A DNA stretch of 64,000 nucleotides from positions 186,001 to 250,000 of the forward strand of contig NZ_JAFCLS010000003.1 in assembly GCF_018131075.1 (NCBI RefSeq), written 5' to 3'. Numbering within the stretch: the stretch's first letter is position 1; the number at the start of each line of letters is the position of its first letter. The translations under genes and the position numbers were made by a program. This document shows positions 50,235 through 61,327 of this stretch, one piece after another. The stretch comes from Bradyrhizobium sp. JYMT SZCCT0428. GTDB lineage: Bacteria > Pseudomonadota > Alphaproteobacteria > Rhizobiales > Xanthobacteraceae. Under the pieces are notes generated by a model. The model saw nothing but the letters and a program-made list of their open reading frames with translations, searched no databases and was not told the DNA's origin.

Positions 50235-51317
50235 ATGACGCCAGCGACAACGCTGATCCCAGGACTGGACGACATCGTCAGGGGCGGCGATCCCAAGCGC
50301 CGCGCCGATGCCGCGCGCCGGATCAGTGAATTATTCCTGCAGGGGGCTGCCAATTTCGGCGCCGATCACGTCGATCTGTTCGACGGCGTATTGAGCAGCC
50401 TGGTCCCCCATGCCGACCTTGCCGCGCGAGCCGAGCTCGCCGAGCGGCTGTCGCTGCTTGTCAACGCGCCGCGCGGGCTGGTCGGGCAGCTCGCCCATGA
50501 GGACGAAATTGCCATCGCGGGCCCGCTGCTGCGCCGCTCGCCTGTCATCGACGAACGGATCCTGGTCGAAATCGCCAGCGTGAAGGGGCAGGGCCATCTG
50601 CTGGCGATGTCGGATCGGCCGACGCTCTCTCCTGATCTCACCGATGTCATCGTGCGCCGCGGCGACCGTGATGTCGTCAGGCGCACGGCGGGCAATGCCG
50701 GCGCGGCGTTCTCGTCGGACGGCTATTCGACCTTGATCAAGCGCGCCAGCCAGGACGGCGTGCTGACGCTCAAGATAGGCCAGCGCGACGATCTTTCCAG
50801 CGAACAACTGAAAGACCTTCTGGCCGGAACGATCGATGTGGTCCGCCGCCGCCTGTTCACAGTCGTCAAGCCGGCGCGGCAGGTGGCGATCAAGCGGGCG
50901 ATCAACGAAATCTCCGGCGCTGTCGAACGAACAGACAGCGGCCGCAACTTCGAGGCGGCGCAGCGCACGGTCCTCGCGCTGCACCGTGATGGTCAGCTGG
51001 TCGAAAGCGCACTGCTCAATTTTGCCAAGGCAAACAAATACGAGGAATCCGTCGCCGCGCTGGCGGCGATGACCGGCGTGAAGATCGCAGCCCTCGACCG
51101 GCTGATTGCCGGCGACCGCTACGATCCGATCCTGATCGCCGGCAAGGCGGTCGGCCTCGAATGGGCCACCGTGCGCGCTTTGATCCTGCTCCGCCTGGGG
51201 CCGAACCGGACGGCGTCGCCGGCCGATATCGAAAGCGCGCGGATGAATTTCGCGCGCCTGATGCCAACGACCGCCGAGCGCGTCGTAGGCTTCTGGAAAA
51301 CCCGCCCTACGGTTTGA
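50235..51317 (+). CDS. DUF2336 domain protein
   Basis: The product is 360 aa, largely helical and without signal peptide or membrane segment. Blocks such as RRADAARRISELFLQGAANF, PLLRRSPVIDERILVEIAS and RRGDRDVVRRTAGNAGAAFS match the DUF2336 helical-repeat family, of unknown function in alphaproteobacteria. GGATAGG precedes the ATG at 50235. It is divergent from rimP and stands alone. Confidence 0.8.
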   Translation: MTPATTLIPGLDDIVRGGDPKRRADAARRISELFLQGAANFGADHVDLFDGVLSSLVPHADLAARAELAERLSLLVNAPRGLVGQLAHEDEIAIAGPLLRRSPVIDERILVEIASVKGQGHLLAMSDRPTLSPDLTDVIVRRGDRDVVRRTAGNAGAAFSSDGYSTLIKRASQDGVLTLKIGQRDDLSSEQLKDLLAGTIDVVRRRLFTVVKPARQVAIKRAINEISGAVERTDSGRNFEAAQRTVLALHRDGQLVESALLNFAKANKYEESVAALAAMTGVKIAALDRLIAGDRYDPILIAGKAVGLEWATVRALILLRLGPNRTASPADIESARMNFARLMPTTAERVVGFWKTRPTV

Positions 51318-51353
51318 GCTTGGGCCGTCATTGCGAGACGACTGAAAGAGTTT

Positions 51354-52094
51354 TCAGAGTCTCCGAAACCTCAAATACGCCGCAACGCGTCCCTCACGCT
51401 CGGCCTTCCGTCCATAGCGCGTCATCGTGTAACCGGCCCACGGCTCGCGCCAATCGGCGGCGCGCTCGGCCATCCAGAAAAAATCCGGTGAACGCAGCAG
51501 ATGCGCCAGCGTCCATGCGCAGTAATCGTCGATGTCGCTGACGAAGCGAAACTCGCCATCTGATTTGATGATGCGCGCCATCGCGGCCACCGTGGCGTCC
51601 TGCACGAAGCGCCGCTTCCAGTGCCGGCGCTTCGGCCAGGGATCGGGATGGATCAGATCGATCCGCGCCAGAGATCGCGGCGGCGCCCATGCCAACAATT
51701 CGGCGGCGTCGCCGGCGTACAGGCGGATATTGCCGATGTTGTGGGCTTCGATCTGCGTCAGGATTTTCGCCATGCCGTTGACATAGGGCTCGCAGCCGAT
51801 GAATCCGATATCGGGAAACGCCTGCGCTTCGGCGATCAGATGTTCGCCGCCGCCAAATCCGATTTCCAGCCTGACGGCATCAGGCTTCGACTCGAAGATG
51901 TCGGTGAGATCGTCAGGCGCGGGCGCGCTGATATCCAGCGCCAGATGCGGCAGCAGATTGTCGATCAGGTCGGCCTGATGGATGCGCAGCTTGTGGCCCT
52001 TGCGGCGGCCGAAGAACGATCCGTGCGCATGCGCGGCGGCGCCGTCATCCGGCGGCGCATCGCGATCGCCGATGTCGCGGGGTGATACCGTCAT
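51354..52094 (-). CDS. trmB: tRNA (guanine-N7-)-methyltransferase
   Basis: TrmB methylates G46 of tRNA with SAM. It is 246 aa. SAM motif LEIGFGGGEHLIAEA, then HPDPWPKRRHWKRRFV (catalytic Asp and RNA contacts) and a C-terminal ADWREPWAGYTMTRYGRKAEREG block are all typical. The ATG overlaps the M20 peptidase stop (ATGA). Confidence 0.96.
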   Translation of the reverse strand: MTVSPRDIGDRDAPPDDGAAAHAHGSFFGRRKGHKLRIHQADLIDNLLPHLALDISAPAPDDLTDIFESKPDAVRLEIGFGGGEHLIAEAQAFPDIGFIGCEPYVNGMAKILTQIEAHNIGNIRLYAGDAAELLAWAPPRSLARIDLIHPDPWPKRRHWKRRFVQDATVAAMARIIKSDGEFRFVSDIDDYCAWTLAHLLRSPDFFWMAERAADWREPWAGYTMTRYGRKAEREGRVAAYLRFRRL

Positions 52095-53224
52095 CGCAGC
52101 GTCTGGTACAGCCGGTGCAGCAGCCGCGCCCGCGGCTCGATCGAGGAGATGTACATCTGCTCGTAATGGGTATGCGCGCCCTTGCCGTCGACCCCGAGGC
52201 CGTCGAGCGTCGCCGTGTGGGGCGCGGTGAAATTGCCGTCGCTGCCGCCGCCGGTGAAGGTGTCGATGAGATCGAAGCCGATTTCGGCCGCCAGCGTTTT
52301 GGCGTGCTCGTAAAGCGCAGCACCGGCGTTGCCCTTTTCGTAAGGCGGGCGGTTCAGTTCGCCGGTGACGCTGACACTGACGCCTTCGGTGCGTGATTTC
52401 AGGCCGAGGATTTTTGGGACCAGTTCTTCGGAATCGGCAATGCTGGGCACGCGCATGTCGACTTCGGCATAGGCCTCCTCCGCGATTACGTTCGGCTTGG
52501 TGCCGCCCCTGACGACGCCGACATTGACGGACACGCCGCGCTTGAGGTCGTTCATCGCCTCCAGCGTCTGAATGACGTTGCCGAGCTCGCGGATGGCGCT
52601 GCGGCCGTCCTCAGGCCGCGTGCCGGCATGCGACGGCACGCCCTTGATGAAGACCTCGAAGCGCGCGACGCCCTTGCGTCCGGTGACGATCTTGCCGCCG
52701 TCGCGGGCCGGCTCGGTCACCAGCACATACTTGGCCTTGCGCCCCTCCGTCTCGATCAGTGCACGCGACGTCGGGCTGCCGATTTCTTCATCGGAGACGA
52801 ACATCTGGGTGATGCCGAGCGGCGATCGCGCGCTGTCGGCACAAATCCGGCGAAAGGCATGGTAGGCGAGATAGGCGCCGCCCTTCATGTCATAAATGCC
52901 GGGACCGAAGGCGCTGTCGCCCTCGATCTTGAACGGCAGCCGCTCGATGAATCCCAGCGGATGCACGGTATCGAGATGGCTCAGCACCAGGATGCCCGGC
53001 GCGTCCTGCCCCCATGACGAACGCGCGACCAGATGATCGCCGCAGCCGTCTTTTCCTGCGATCCGTTCCACGGTCGCGGGCAGGTCGCGGTAGCCTTCAG
53101 TAACGAGGTCGGCGAGCTTGTTGACCTGTGCGGGCACCTCGGTCGGCGTCTCGATTTCGACCCAGCGGCGGATGCCGTCGAGGATCGAACTGGAATCAAA
53201 CGGATTGGCGGTGGTTCCGGTCAT
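52091..53224 (-). CDS. M20 metallopeptidase, carboxypeptidase G2-like
   Basis: The product is 377 aa. Zinc ligands and catalytic residues are in LSHLDTVHP (His, Asp), GPGIYDMKGG (bridging Asp), SDEEIGSPTS (catalytic and metal Glu), VTEPARDG and a C-terminal HTHYEQMYISS (His). The dimerisation domain lies near residues 185-295. No signal peptide is seen, so it is probably cytoplasmic. By family it removes a C-terminal amino acid or hydrolyses N-acyl amino acids; the substrate is unknown. It overlaps trmB by 4 nt. Confidence 0.9.
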   Translation of the reverse strand: MTGTTANPFDSSSILDGIRRWVEIETPTEVPAQVNKLADLVTEGYRDLPATVERIAGKDGCGDHLVARSSWGQDAPGILVLSHLDTVHPLGFIERLPFKIEGDSAFGPGIYDMKGGAYLAYHAFRRICADSARSPLGITQMFVSDEEIGSPTSRALIETEGRKAKYVLVTEPARDGGKIVTGRKGVARFEVFIKGVPSHAGTRPEDGRSAIRELGNVIQTLEAMNDLKRGVSVNVGVVRGGTKPNVIAEEAYAEVDMRVPSIADSEELVPKILGLKSRTEGVSVSVTGELNRPPYEKGNAGAALYEHAKTLAAEIGFDLIDTFTGGGSDGNFTAPHTATLDGLGVDGKGAHTHYEQMYISSIEPRARLLHRLYQTLR

Positions 53225-53314
53225 CAGCGCTTTGCCTTCATGGAATTTCGGCCAATGTCATGCGCTCGCGCCGGCGGGCGCGTCAATCGGAACATCCGGT
53301 GATGGCTGCGGAAA

Positions 53315-53731
53315 TCAGCGCTGGTCGGGGCCTTCGCGCGCGGCGATCTGTTCGACCAGTTCGACGATACTGCGGCGCATTTTGGCGTCGGTAATGCGCG
53401 TGAACGCCCGCGTCAGCGACAGGCCTTCGGAGGTGGCGAGAAAGTCGGAAACGTAGGCGGGCGAACCGGATTCACCGAAGCCGTCGGCATTGACAGCACC
53501 GCTCGGCCCGCCGTCGAACAAAAACGATACCGGCACTTGCAGGATTTCCGAGATCCGCTGCAGGCGGCTGGCGCCGACCCGGTTGGTGCCCTTTTCGTAT
53601 TTCTGAACCTGCTGGAAGGTGAGGCCCAGTGCCTCGCCGAGTTTTTCCTGGCTCATGCCCAGCATGATGCGTCGCATGCGAACGCGGCTGCCGACATATT
53701 TGTCAACAGGGTCTGGCGCTTTGGTGGACAT
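53315..53731 (-). CDS. XRE-family regulator, PraR-like
   Basis: The product is 138 aa. The helix-turn-helix is VGSRVRMRRIMLGMSQEKLGEALGLTFQQVQKYEKGTNRVGASRLQRISEILQVPVSFLF. This is the conserved rhizobial XRE protein that includes PraR, a regulator of attachment and quorum-related genes; the match is by memory of the family. The C-terminal tail (SDFLATSEGLSLTRAFTRI) is typical. The ATG at 53731 is preferred to a GTG three codons earlier. Confidence 0.85.
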   Translation of the reverse strand: MSTKAPDPVDKYVGSRVRMRRIMLGMSQEKLGEALGLTFQQVQKYEKGTNRVGASRLQRISEILQVPVSFLFDGGPSGAVNADGFGESGSPAYVSDFLATSEGLSLTRAFTRITDAKMRRSIVELVEQIAAREGPDQR

Positions 53732-53977
53732 CTCCAACACTCCTGGGATTTCGCGCCGGGGAATGAGGCATAGCGGACTATGCCTCAGGCGCCGGTACCG
53801 TCAAATCCTGCTCGGAGGATCGGGTTGAACTGCGGACAATTTGAGCAATGAACTGACTGGTTCTTGTTTTTGGTTGCGGAACCCAGAATGCGAATTGCGC
53901 GGTCGGTCTGTCAACTAGTTAGTGGATTGGAGCAGGCCGCTTTTTTCGCGACAGCAACAATCGGCAATAGTCGGTTC

Positions 53978-55588
53978 TCAGGACTTTCGCCTTGCAAAGC
54001 GGCGCCGGGTGACCAGCAGCAACGCAACAGCCACCATCATGCCCGCTGGAATGTCTCTAAGGTGCGCGTAAATCGTTGGCGACAAAGCCGTTGGCAGGTT
54101 GGCATCCAGGACGCCTTCGATGCCGAGACCAAGTCGTGCGACAATACGTCCCGACGGATCGATCACGGCTGAAATGCCTGTATTTGCTGCACGAACAACA
54201 GGCAGGCCTTCTTCGATGGCGCGCAGGCGCATCTGCTGCAGATGCTGATAGGGGCCGGTCGAAATTCCGAACCAGCCGTCATTGGTGACGTTGATGATCC
54301 AGCCCGGGCGATCGTCGCGTGTCGTTATATCGCCGGGAAATATCGCCTCGTAGCAGATCAGGGGCAGCGCCCGCGGCGCGTTCGGGATGTCCATGGCGCG
54401 GCGACGGGTGCCCGGAATGAAGCCGCCCTGGACCCTCGTTAGCTGCACGAAGCCGAGTTTTTCCATCCAATCCTGAAACGGCAGATACTCGCCGAACGGC
54501 ACCAGATGCAGCTTGTCGTAAACCGACAGGACGCTGCCGTCATGGTCGATCGTATATATCGAGTTGTAGGCGCGCGTCACTCGCACGCCGGGCGGGAGGT
54601 CGGGCGCGCGCACCGAGCCGGTGATCAGCACGGTGCCCCTCGGCAGCAGGTCGGCGATCTGCGCCATCGCATCGGCTTCGCGGGTCAAAAAGAACGGGAA
54701 CGCCGATTCCGGCCAGATCAAAATGTTCGCGTCGCTGACGCCGGTCGATTGCGGCCCCGAAGCCCGATCGGACAGTGTCAGATATTTCTGCATCACCTCC
54801 GCCTTGGCGGCGTAATTGAATTTGACGTCCTGCTGCAGATTGGGCTGCATGATGCGCAGCTTGACCTTGGTCAGCACGGTCGGCTGCAGCGACAGCCTGA
54901 CGGCGCCGAATACGGCCATGACCGCGAGCAGGCCAAGCGCCGCCGCCGGCGCGAGCCAGGGTTTTCGCCCGCGTGAGGTGCCATCGATCAGGACCGCCGG
55001 GCTTGCGAAGATCGCCACCGTGAGGAACGTCATCCCCCACAGCCCGATCAGCGATGCCGTCTGGGCCAGCGCCAGCGGCTCCGACAGCGCATAGCCGAAC
55101 GAATTCCAGGGAAATCCCGACAGCAGATGACCGCGCAGCCACTCTGTTATCGTCAGGCTGATCGCGAGCGCGAGCAGGCGCGAAGCATCGCGGGTCCAGA
55201 GCAGGCGCGCCAGCGCAAAGCCTGCCGCGGTGAACAGCGCGAGATAGGCCGGCAGGCCCAGCACGGCGAACGGCATCAGCCAGGCGAACGTTGGCGCATC
55301 GACCAGGAAGGCGTAACCGATCCAGTAAAGTCCAACGACGAAATAGCCGAGCCCGAACCAGAAGCCCGACATCGCCGCCGCCGGCACGCCGCGCCATCGC
55401 CCCGCACCGGCGCCGTCGATCAGCCAGACCGCGACCGGAAAGGTCAGGAACAGCACCGGCCATGCATTGAACGGCGCCATCGCCAGCGCCGACAATGCGC
55501 CGGCCACCAGCGCAAGAGCGGCGCGCTTCCATCCCCACGCCAGGATGATCGCAAGACCGGCGGTGCGAAGTTTGTTGGCTGATATCAC
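53978..55588 (-). CDS. lnt: Apolipoprotein N-acyltransferase
   Basis: Lnt adds the third acyl chain to lipoproteins in the inner membrane. It is 536 aa, with about six N-terminal transmembrane segments. The periplasmic nitrilase domain has catalytic Glu (LIWPESAFPFF), Lys (YDKLHLVPFGEYLPF) and Cys (PLICYEAIFPGDI). The start is GTG at 55588, overlapping the corC stop as GTGA. corC-lnt order is conserved across proteobacteria. Confidence 0.95.
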   Translation of the reverse strand: MISANKLRTAGLAIILAWGWKRAALALVAGALSALAMAPFNAWPVLFLTFPVAVWLIDGAGAGRWRGVPAAAMSGFWFGLGYFVVGLYWIGYAFLVDAPTFAWLMPFAVLGLPAYLALFTAAGFALARLLWTRDASRLLALAISLTITEWLRGHLLSGFPWNSFGYALSEPLALAQTASLIGLWGMTFLTVAIFASPAVLIDGTSRGRKPWLAPAAALGLLAVMAVFGAVRLSLQPTVLTKVKLRIMQPNLQQDVKFNYAAKAEVMQKYLTLSDRASGPQSTGVSDANILIWPESAFPFFLTREADAMAQIADLLPRGTVLITGSVRAPDLPPGVRVTRAYNSIYTIDHDGSVLSVYDKLHLVPFGEYLPFQDWMEKLGFVQLTRVQGGFIPGTRRRAMDIPNAPRALPLICYEAIFPGDITTRDDRPGWIINVTNDGWFGISTGPYQHLQQMRLRAIEEGLPVVRAANTGISAVIDPSGRIVARLGLGIEGVLDANLPTALSPTIYAHLRDIPAGMMVAVALLLVTRRRFARRKS

Positions 55589-56703
55589 TGCGAGCCGGCT
55601 CCATCGCTGGACGATGGCGGCGCGTTATCGTTGGCCTGCGGCGCATTGGTGTCAGGCGCAGCTTCACGGCGCCGGCTTTCGCGCTGCGTGCGGGGGGCGG
55701 GCCGTTCCTTGCGAACCGCAATGCGCAGCCGCTTGACCCGCCGCGGATCGGCATCGAGCACTTCGATCTCGTAAGTGCCGGGACCCGCGATGACCTCGCC
55801 GCGCACCGGCAGACGACCGACCTGCGCCACCAGATAGCCGCCCAAGGTCGCGACTTCCTCACCGGCCTCGCCGGTGACGAATTCCTCGCCGATCATGGTG
55901 CGGGCGTCCTCGAGGCTGGCGCGGGCGTCAGCGATGAATGAATTGTCCGCCTGCCGCACGATCGACGGCGGCTCGTCGCTGTCGTGCTCGTCGTCGATCT
56001 CGCCGACAATCTGCTCGACGATATCCTCGATCGAGACCAGCCCGTCGGTGCCGCCATATTCGTCGACCACCAGCGCCAGATGGATGCGCGAGGCCTGCAT
56101 CTGCGCCAGAAGGTCGATCGCCCGCATCGACGGCGGCACGAAGAGCAGCTTGCGGATGATGTTGGCGTCCGCCAGCGGCTGCGCCAGGTCGACCGCGCGC
56201 AGATCGAGGCCCGCGGGGAAGGGCTTCTTGCGCTTGGCCTTGGTGGTGTCGCCGACCCGCGCCTTCGCGGTCATGAAAGCCAGGAGGTCACGGATGTGCA
56301 CGATGCCCTCGGGGTCGTCGAGGGTCTCGTTGTAGACGACGAGGCGCGAATGCGCCGCGCTCTCGAACAGGCTCATCAATTCGCCGAGCGGGATGTCGCG
56401 CTTGACCGCGACGATGTCGGCGCGATGCACCATCACGTCGGCGATGCGGCGTTCGTGCAGCCCGAGGATATTGCGCAACATGGTGCGCTCGATGGCGGAA
56501 AAGCCGACCTCGTCCGGCGTCGAGGCATCGAGCACGACCTGCAGATCGGCGCGAACCGATCCCGGCTTCCAGCCGAACAGCGTGCGGATCGCGCGGGTCA
56601 GCCAGTTTTCCGCTGTCGGGCGCAGCACCTCACCATCCTGCACCACGGCCGGAAGGTTGGGCGTGTTGCGCGGATTGTCGTGGGTAGGGTCGGAGTCCGG
56701 CAT
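55585..56703 (-). CDS. corC: CorC/HlyC-family CBS-domain protein
   Basis: The product is 372 aa. Two CBS domains run from about 100 to 230 (RIADVMVHRADIVAVKRDIP and FVPPSMRAIDLLAQMQ). The CorC_HlyC domain follows (LVVDEYGGTDGLVSIEDIVEQIVGEIDDEHD, then GGYLVAQVGRLPVRGE). CorC is linked to magnesium and cobalt efflux. The Ser/Asp-rich N-terminus and Arg/Pro-rich C-terminus are family-variable. The ATG at 56703 is 1 nt from the ybeY stop. Confidence 0.93.
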   Translation of the reverse strand: MPDSDPTHDNPRNTPNLPAVVQDGEVLRPTAENWLTRAIRTLFGWKPGSVRADLQVVLDASTPDEVGFSAIERTMLRNILGLHERRIADVMVHRADIVAVKRDIPLGELMSLFESAAHSRLVVYNETLDDPEGIVHIRDLLAFMTAKARVGDTTKAKRKKPFPAGLDLRAVDLAQPLADANIIRKLLFVPPSMRAIDLLAQMQASRIHLALVVDEYGGTDGLVSIEDIVEQIVGEIDDEHDSDEPPSIVRQADNSFIADARASLEDARTMIGEEFVTGEAGEEVATLGGYLVAQVGRLPVRGEVIAGPGTYEIEVLDADPRRVKRLRIAVRKERPAPRTQRESRRREAAPDTNAPQANDNAPPSSSDGAGSQ

Positions 56704-56704
56704 G

Positions 56705-57313
56705 TCAGTCCATCCGCTCCCGGTCCGCATGGGGATCGCGATCCGCATATGGATCCGGAATGCCGAGCTGCGCGAGGATCTCCTGCTCGAGACTCTCCAT
56801 GGCTTCGGCGTCGTCGTCTTTTTCGTGATCGTAGCCGATCAGATGCAGAAACCCGTGCACCGCAAGATGGCTGAGATGGTGATCGAACGGTTTTTGTTCG
56901 TCGTCGGCCTCTTTGCGCGTCGTCTCATAGGCGATGGCGATATCGCCGAGCATGCGCGGTGCATCGTCGGGTGTTCCCGCACCGGTCGGCTGCAACGCCG
57001 GAAACGATAGCACATTGGTCGGCTTGTCGATGCCGCGCCAATTGCTGTTCAGGGTTCGGATTCCGGAATCGTCGGTCAGCATGACTGCCAGTTCCGCTTC
57101 GCCGACATCGGCATCGGCGATTTCAGCGGCGGCGTTGATGGCGCGATGGATCACCGCCTCGGCGTCGGGCTCGGTCTGCCAGCAATCGGCGACCACGAGG
57201 ACTTCGGTTACGGGGTGGACGGAAGACAATTTCGTTCCAGGGTTTTGCAGTCCAGCATTTAGGTTGCGGCCCGGGCCCGCCTGCTGCGGGTCCAAAGCCA
57301 AAGGTCTGGCCAT
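56705..57313 (-). CDS. ybeY: YbeY rRNA maturation endonuclease
   Basis: YbeY is a zinc endoribonuclease for 16S rRNA 3'-end maturation and ribosome quality control. It is 202 aa. The zinc motif HxxxHxxxxxH is HLAVHGFLHLIGYDH. NVLSFPALQ and MLGDIAIAYETTRKEA are further conserved blocks. The first 30 residues are an extension before the conserved core. Its ATG shares one base with the phoH stop. Confidence 0.95.
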   Translation of the reverse strand: MARPLALDPQQAGPGRNLNAGLQNPGTKLSSVHPVTEVLVVADCWQTEPDAEAVIHRAINAAAEIADADVGEAELAVMLTDDSGIRTLNSNWRGIDKPTNVLSFPALQPTGAGTPDDAPRMLGDIAIAYETTRKEADDEQKPFDHHLSHLAVHGFLHLIGYDHEKDDDAEAMESLEQEILAQLGIPDPYADRDPHADRERMD

Positions 57314-58368
57314 CAGGATCTGCCGGTCGCCGGTTTTTGCGGCAGGCCCTCATAGGCGGCGACGATCCGCGCCACCAGTTCATGGCGGATGACGTCTTCG
57401 GCGGTGAACTTCACCTGCGAGATCCCCTCGACGCCGTCGAGCAGCTTGACGGCCTCGGCAAGTCCCGAGGTCTGGCCATTCGGCAGGTCGACCTGCGAGG
57501 GATCGCCGGTGATGATCATGCGGCTGTTCTCGCCAAGCCGGGTCAAAAACATCTTCATCTGCATCGAGGTGGTGTTCTGCGCCTCGTCCAGGATGATGAC
57601 GGCGTTGGTCAGCGTGCGGCCGCGCATGAAGGCGAGCGGCGCGATCTCGATTTCGCCGCCCTGCAGCGCGCGCTCGACGACGCGCGCATCCATCAGATCA
57701 TACAGCGCGTCGTAGATCGGCCGCAGATAGGGATCGACTTTCTCGCGGAGGTCGCCGGGCAGGAAGCCGAGCCGTTCGCCGGCTTCGACCGCGGGCCGCG
57801 ACAGGATGATGCGATCGACTTCCTTGCGCTCGAACAATTGGGCGGCATGCGCCACCGCAAGCCAGGTCTTGCCGGTGCCGGCGGGACCGACCCCGAACAC
57901 CATCTCGTGGCGCTTCAGCGCGCGGATGTAGGAATCCTGCGCGGCGGTGCGCGCCCGCACCGGGCGCTTGCGCAGATTGATGGTCTCGAACGCGTTCTTG
58001 GCGGCCTTGGGGTCGAACTCGAACAGCGATCCCTGCGCGATCACGGCGCGGATGGCGCCTTCGACGTCGCCCTGCGCCAGATCCTGCCCCTGTACCGCCT
58101 GGGCGTAGAGCGTCTCGAGCACGCGCCGCGCCGCGTCGCAGCCGTCGCGCGATCCGGCGATGGTGATGTGATTGCCGCGCGAATCCACGACGACGCCGAG
58201 CCGGCGTTCGATCAGCGCGAGATTCTGCCCGTAAGGGCCGACCAGCGCGGAAGCGGCGCGGTTGTCGTCGAAGTCGATGACGACCTGGGTTTCGGGCGGA
58301 ATTTGCATGTCGCGATCAAATTTGCGGCTGGGAGCAAGCGAAGGTGAATCCGATGCGCTTTTGGGCAA
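57313..58368 (-). CDS. ybeZ: PhoH-family ATPase (YbeZ)
   Basis: The product is 351 aa. Walker [17 protein letters not shown] is near residue 160 and Walker [12 protein letters not shown] near 265. [16 protein letters not shown] is the family signature. YbeZ works with YbeY on rRNA. I used the TTG at 58368, with GGGAG 9 nt upstream and 4 nt after the miaB stop. An ATG at 58308 would remove 20 residues without affecting domains. Confidence 0.93.
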   Translation of the reverse strand: MPKSASDSPSLAPSRKFDRDMQIPPETQVVIDFDDNRAASALVGPYGQNLALIERRLGVVVDSRGNHITIAGSRDGCDAARRVLETLYAQAVQGQDLAQGDVEGAIRAVIAQGSLFEFDPKAAKNAFETINLRKRPVRARTAAQDSYIRALKRHEMVFGVGPAGTGKTWLAVAHAAQLFERKEVDRIILSRPAVEAGERLGFLPGDLREKVDPYLRPIYDALYDLMDARVVERALQGGEIEIAPLAFMRGRTLTNAVIILDEAQNTTSMQMKMFLTRLGENSRMIITGDPSQVDLPNGQTSGLAEAVKLLDGVEGISQVKFTAEDVIRHELVARIVAAYEGLPQKPATGRS

Positions 58369-58372
58369 GGGT

Positions 58373-59791
<1,419 letters not shown>

Positions 59792-59896
59792 GGAACCTGA
59801 ATGCGGGGTTGGTCGGCGCCCATGCGGCGCCCGCTCTGGGGTCAATTATAGCCTAAATGGCCGAAAATCCAGCGACTTGCGCCGGTCATTCCGGGC

Positions 59897-60580
59897 CTAA
59901 TCGGCACCAATCCGCGCAATTAGATCGGGCAATTGCCGCATATCGTCGAAAGTGACTGCGGCGCCTGCGGCACGCAGCGTATCCGCGGTGTCCGGACGGC
60001 AATGGCTGCCGCCGTGAAAGCCGAGCACGGTCATCCCGGCGGCCCGGCCCCCGGTGACGCCGGCCACGCTGTCCTCGATCACGAGGCATCGCGCCGGCGG
60101 GACATTCATCTGCCCAGCCGCGAGCAGAAACAGATCCGGTGCCGGCTTGCCGTTGCGCACCTGCGATCCCGAAAAAATATGCGGGGCAAAGCGCTCGTAC
60201 AGTTTCACCCGTGACAGGCTCGTGAAAATCTTTTCGTGCACGGCACTGGAGGCGACGCATTTGCGCAGGTCGATGGCGTCGAGCGTCTCGTGAAGATGCG
60301 GAATTGGCTCAACCGCGTCCGCGAGCGCTGCAAACAATGTCGTTTGCCGTTCATGCTCGTACGTTTCGGCCAACGGCCGCCCGAGTTCCCGCTCGACTTC
60401 GGTGGTTGCATCGAGCGATGTGCGCCCGAGAAATCGCTGACGCACCTGCTCGGCGGTGATCGGATAGCCGTGACGCGTCAGCACCTCGGCGTGAACGCGG
60501 CACGAGATCACCTCGCTGTCGACCAGCACGCCGTCGCAATCGAAAATGATGAGATCGAGATTGGCGTTCAAGGTTTGCAC
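59897..60580 (-). CDS. HAD-superfamily phosphatase, tandem paralogue A
   Basis: This beta-phosphoglucomutase/phosphatase-like HAD protein is 227 aa. Nucleophile motif FDCDGVLVDSEVIS, motif II VASSAVHEK, motif III Lys in GKPAPDLFL and motif IV IEDSVAGVTGG are intact. It starts at GTG 60580. It is a close paralogue of the next gene, with ends almost identical and the middle diverged. The substrate is unknown; small sugar or glycolate phosphates are typical. Confidence 0.88.
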   Translation of the reverse strand: MQTLNANLDLIIFDCDGVLVDSEVISCRVHAEVLTRHGYPITAEQVRQRFLGRTSLDATTEVERELGRPLAETYEHERQTTLFAALADAVEPIPHLHETLDAIDLRKCVASSAVHEKIFTSLSRVKLYERFAPHIFSGSQVRNGKPAPDLFLLAAGQMNVPPARCLVIEDSVAGVTGGRAAGMTVLGFHGGSHCRPDTADTLRAAGAAVTFDDMRQLPDLIARIGAD

Positions 60581-60647
60581 GCGGCTTCATCCTTGGCGAT
60601 TGTTGGAGCGTGAATGCGGGGTTCGTGCTTCGCACGTCCCGGAATGA

Positions 60648-61322
60648 CTATGCCTGATCGGGCCCAACCCGCCCGATCAGATCGGGCAATTGCCGCATAT
60701 CGTCGAATGTCACCGCCGCACCCGCCGCGCGCAGCAATTCAGCGTGACCTGCGCTGCAATGGCTGCCGCCGTGAAAGCCGAGCACGGTCATCCCGGCGGC
60801 CCGGCCACCGGTGACGCCGGCCACGCTGTCCTCGATCACCAGGCATTGCGCCGGCCGGATATTCATCTGTTCGGCAGCGAACAGAAACAGATCCGGGGCA
60901 GGCTTGCCGCGCGTGACCTGCGTGGCGGAAAAGATGTTGGGCGCGAGGACATCGTAGAGCCCGGCGCAGGTGAGGCCATGGCGAATCTTCTCCGGCGTCC
61001 CGCTCGATGCCACGCATTTCGGAAGATCGATTGCGGCAATCGCGTCGCCGATATGGGGAATTGCTCCCAGCTCGTCAGCATATCGTTGCAGCGCGGCCTG
61101 TTTCATCTGAGCTTCGAAATCGTACGGGAGACTGCAACCCAGTTCGGCCTCGACGGTCAGGCGCGCCTCACGATCGGAGACGCCGAGGAACCGCTGCAGC
61201 ACCTGGTCCGCCGTGATCGGATAGCCGTGGCGCGTCAACGTCTCCGCATGCGCGCGGCACGAAATCACCTCGCTGTCGACCAGCACGCCGTCGCAATCGA
61301 AAATGATGAGCTGTGGAATCAA
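60648..61322 (-). CDS. HAD-superfamily phosphatase, tandem paralogue B
   Basis: The product is 224 aa with all four HAD motifs (FDCDGVLVDSEVIS, VASSGTPEK, GKPAPDLFLF, IEDSVAGVTGG). The last 50 residues nearly match paralogue A (LGFHGGSHC, FDDMRQLPDLI). The only plausible start is TTG at 61322, 5 nt after the fur stop. The central cap region differs, which suggests a different substrate. Confidence 0.85.
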   Translation of the reverse strand: MIPQLIIFDCDGVLVDSEVISCRAHAETLTRHGYPITADQVLQRFLGVSDREARLTVEAELGCSLPYDFEAQMKQAALQRYADELGAIPHIGDAIAAIDLPKCVASSGTPEKIRHGLTCAGLYDVLAPNIFSATQVTRGKPAPDLFLFAAEQMNIRPAQCLVIEDSVAGVTGGRAAGMTVLGFHGGSHCSAGHAELLRAAGAAVTFDDMRQLPDLIGRVGPDQA

Positions 61323-61327
61323 ATCGA

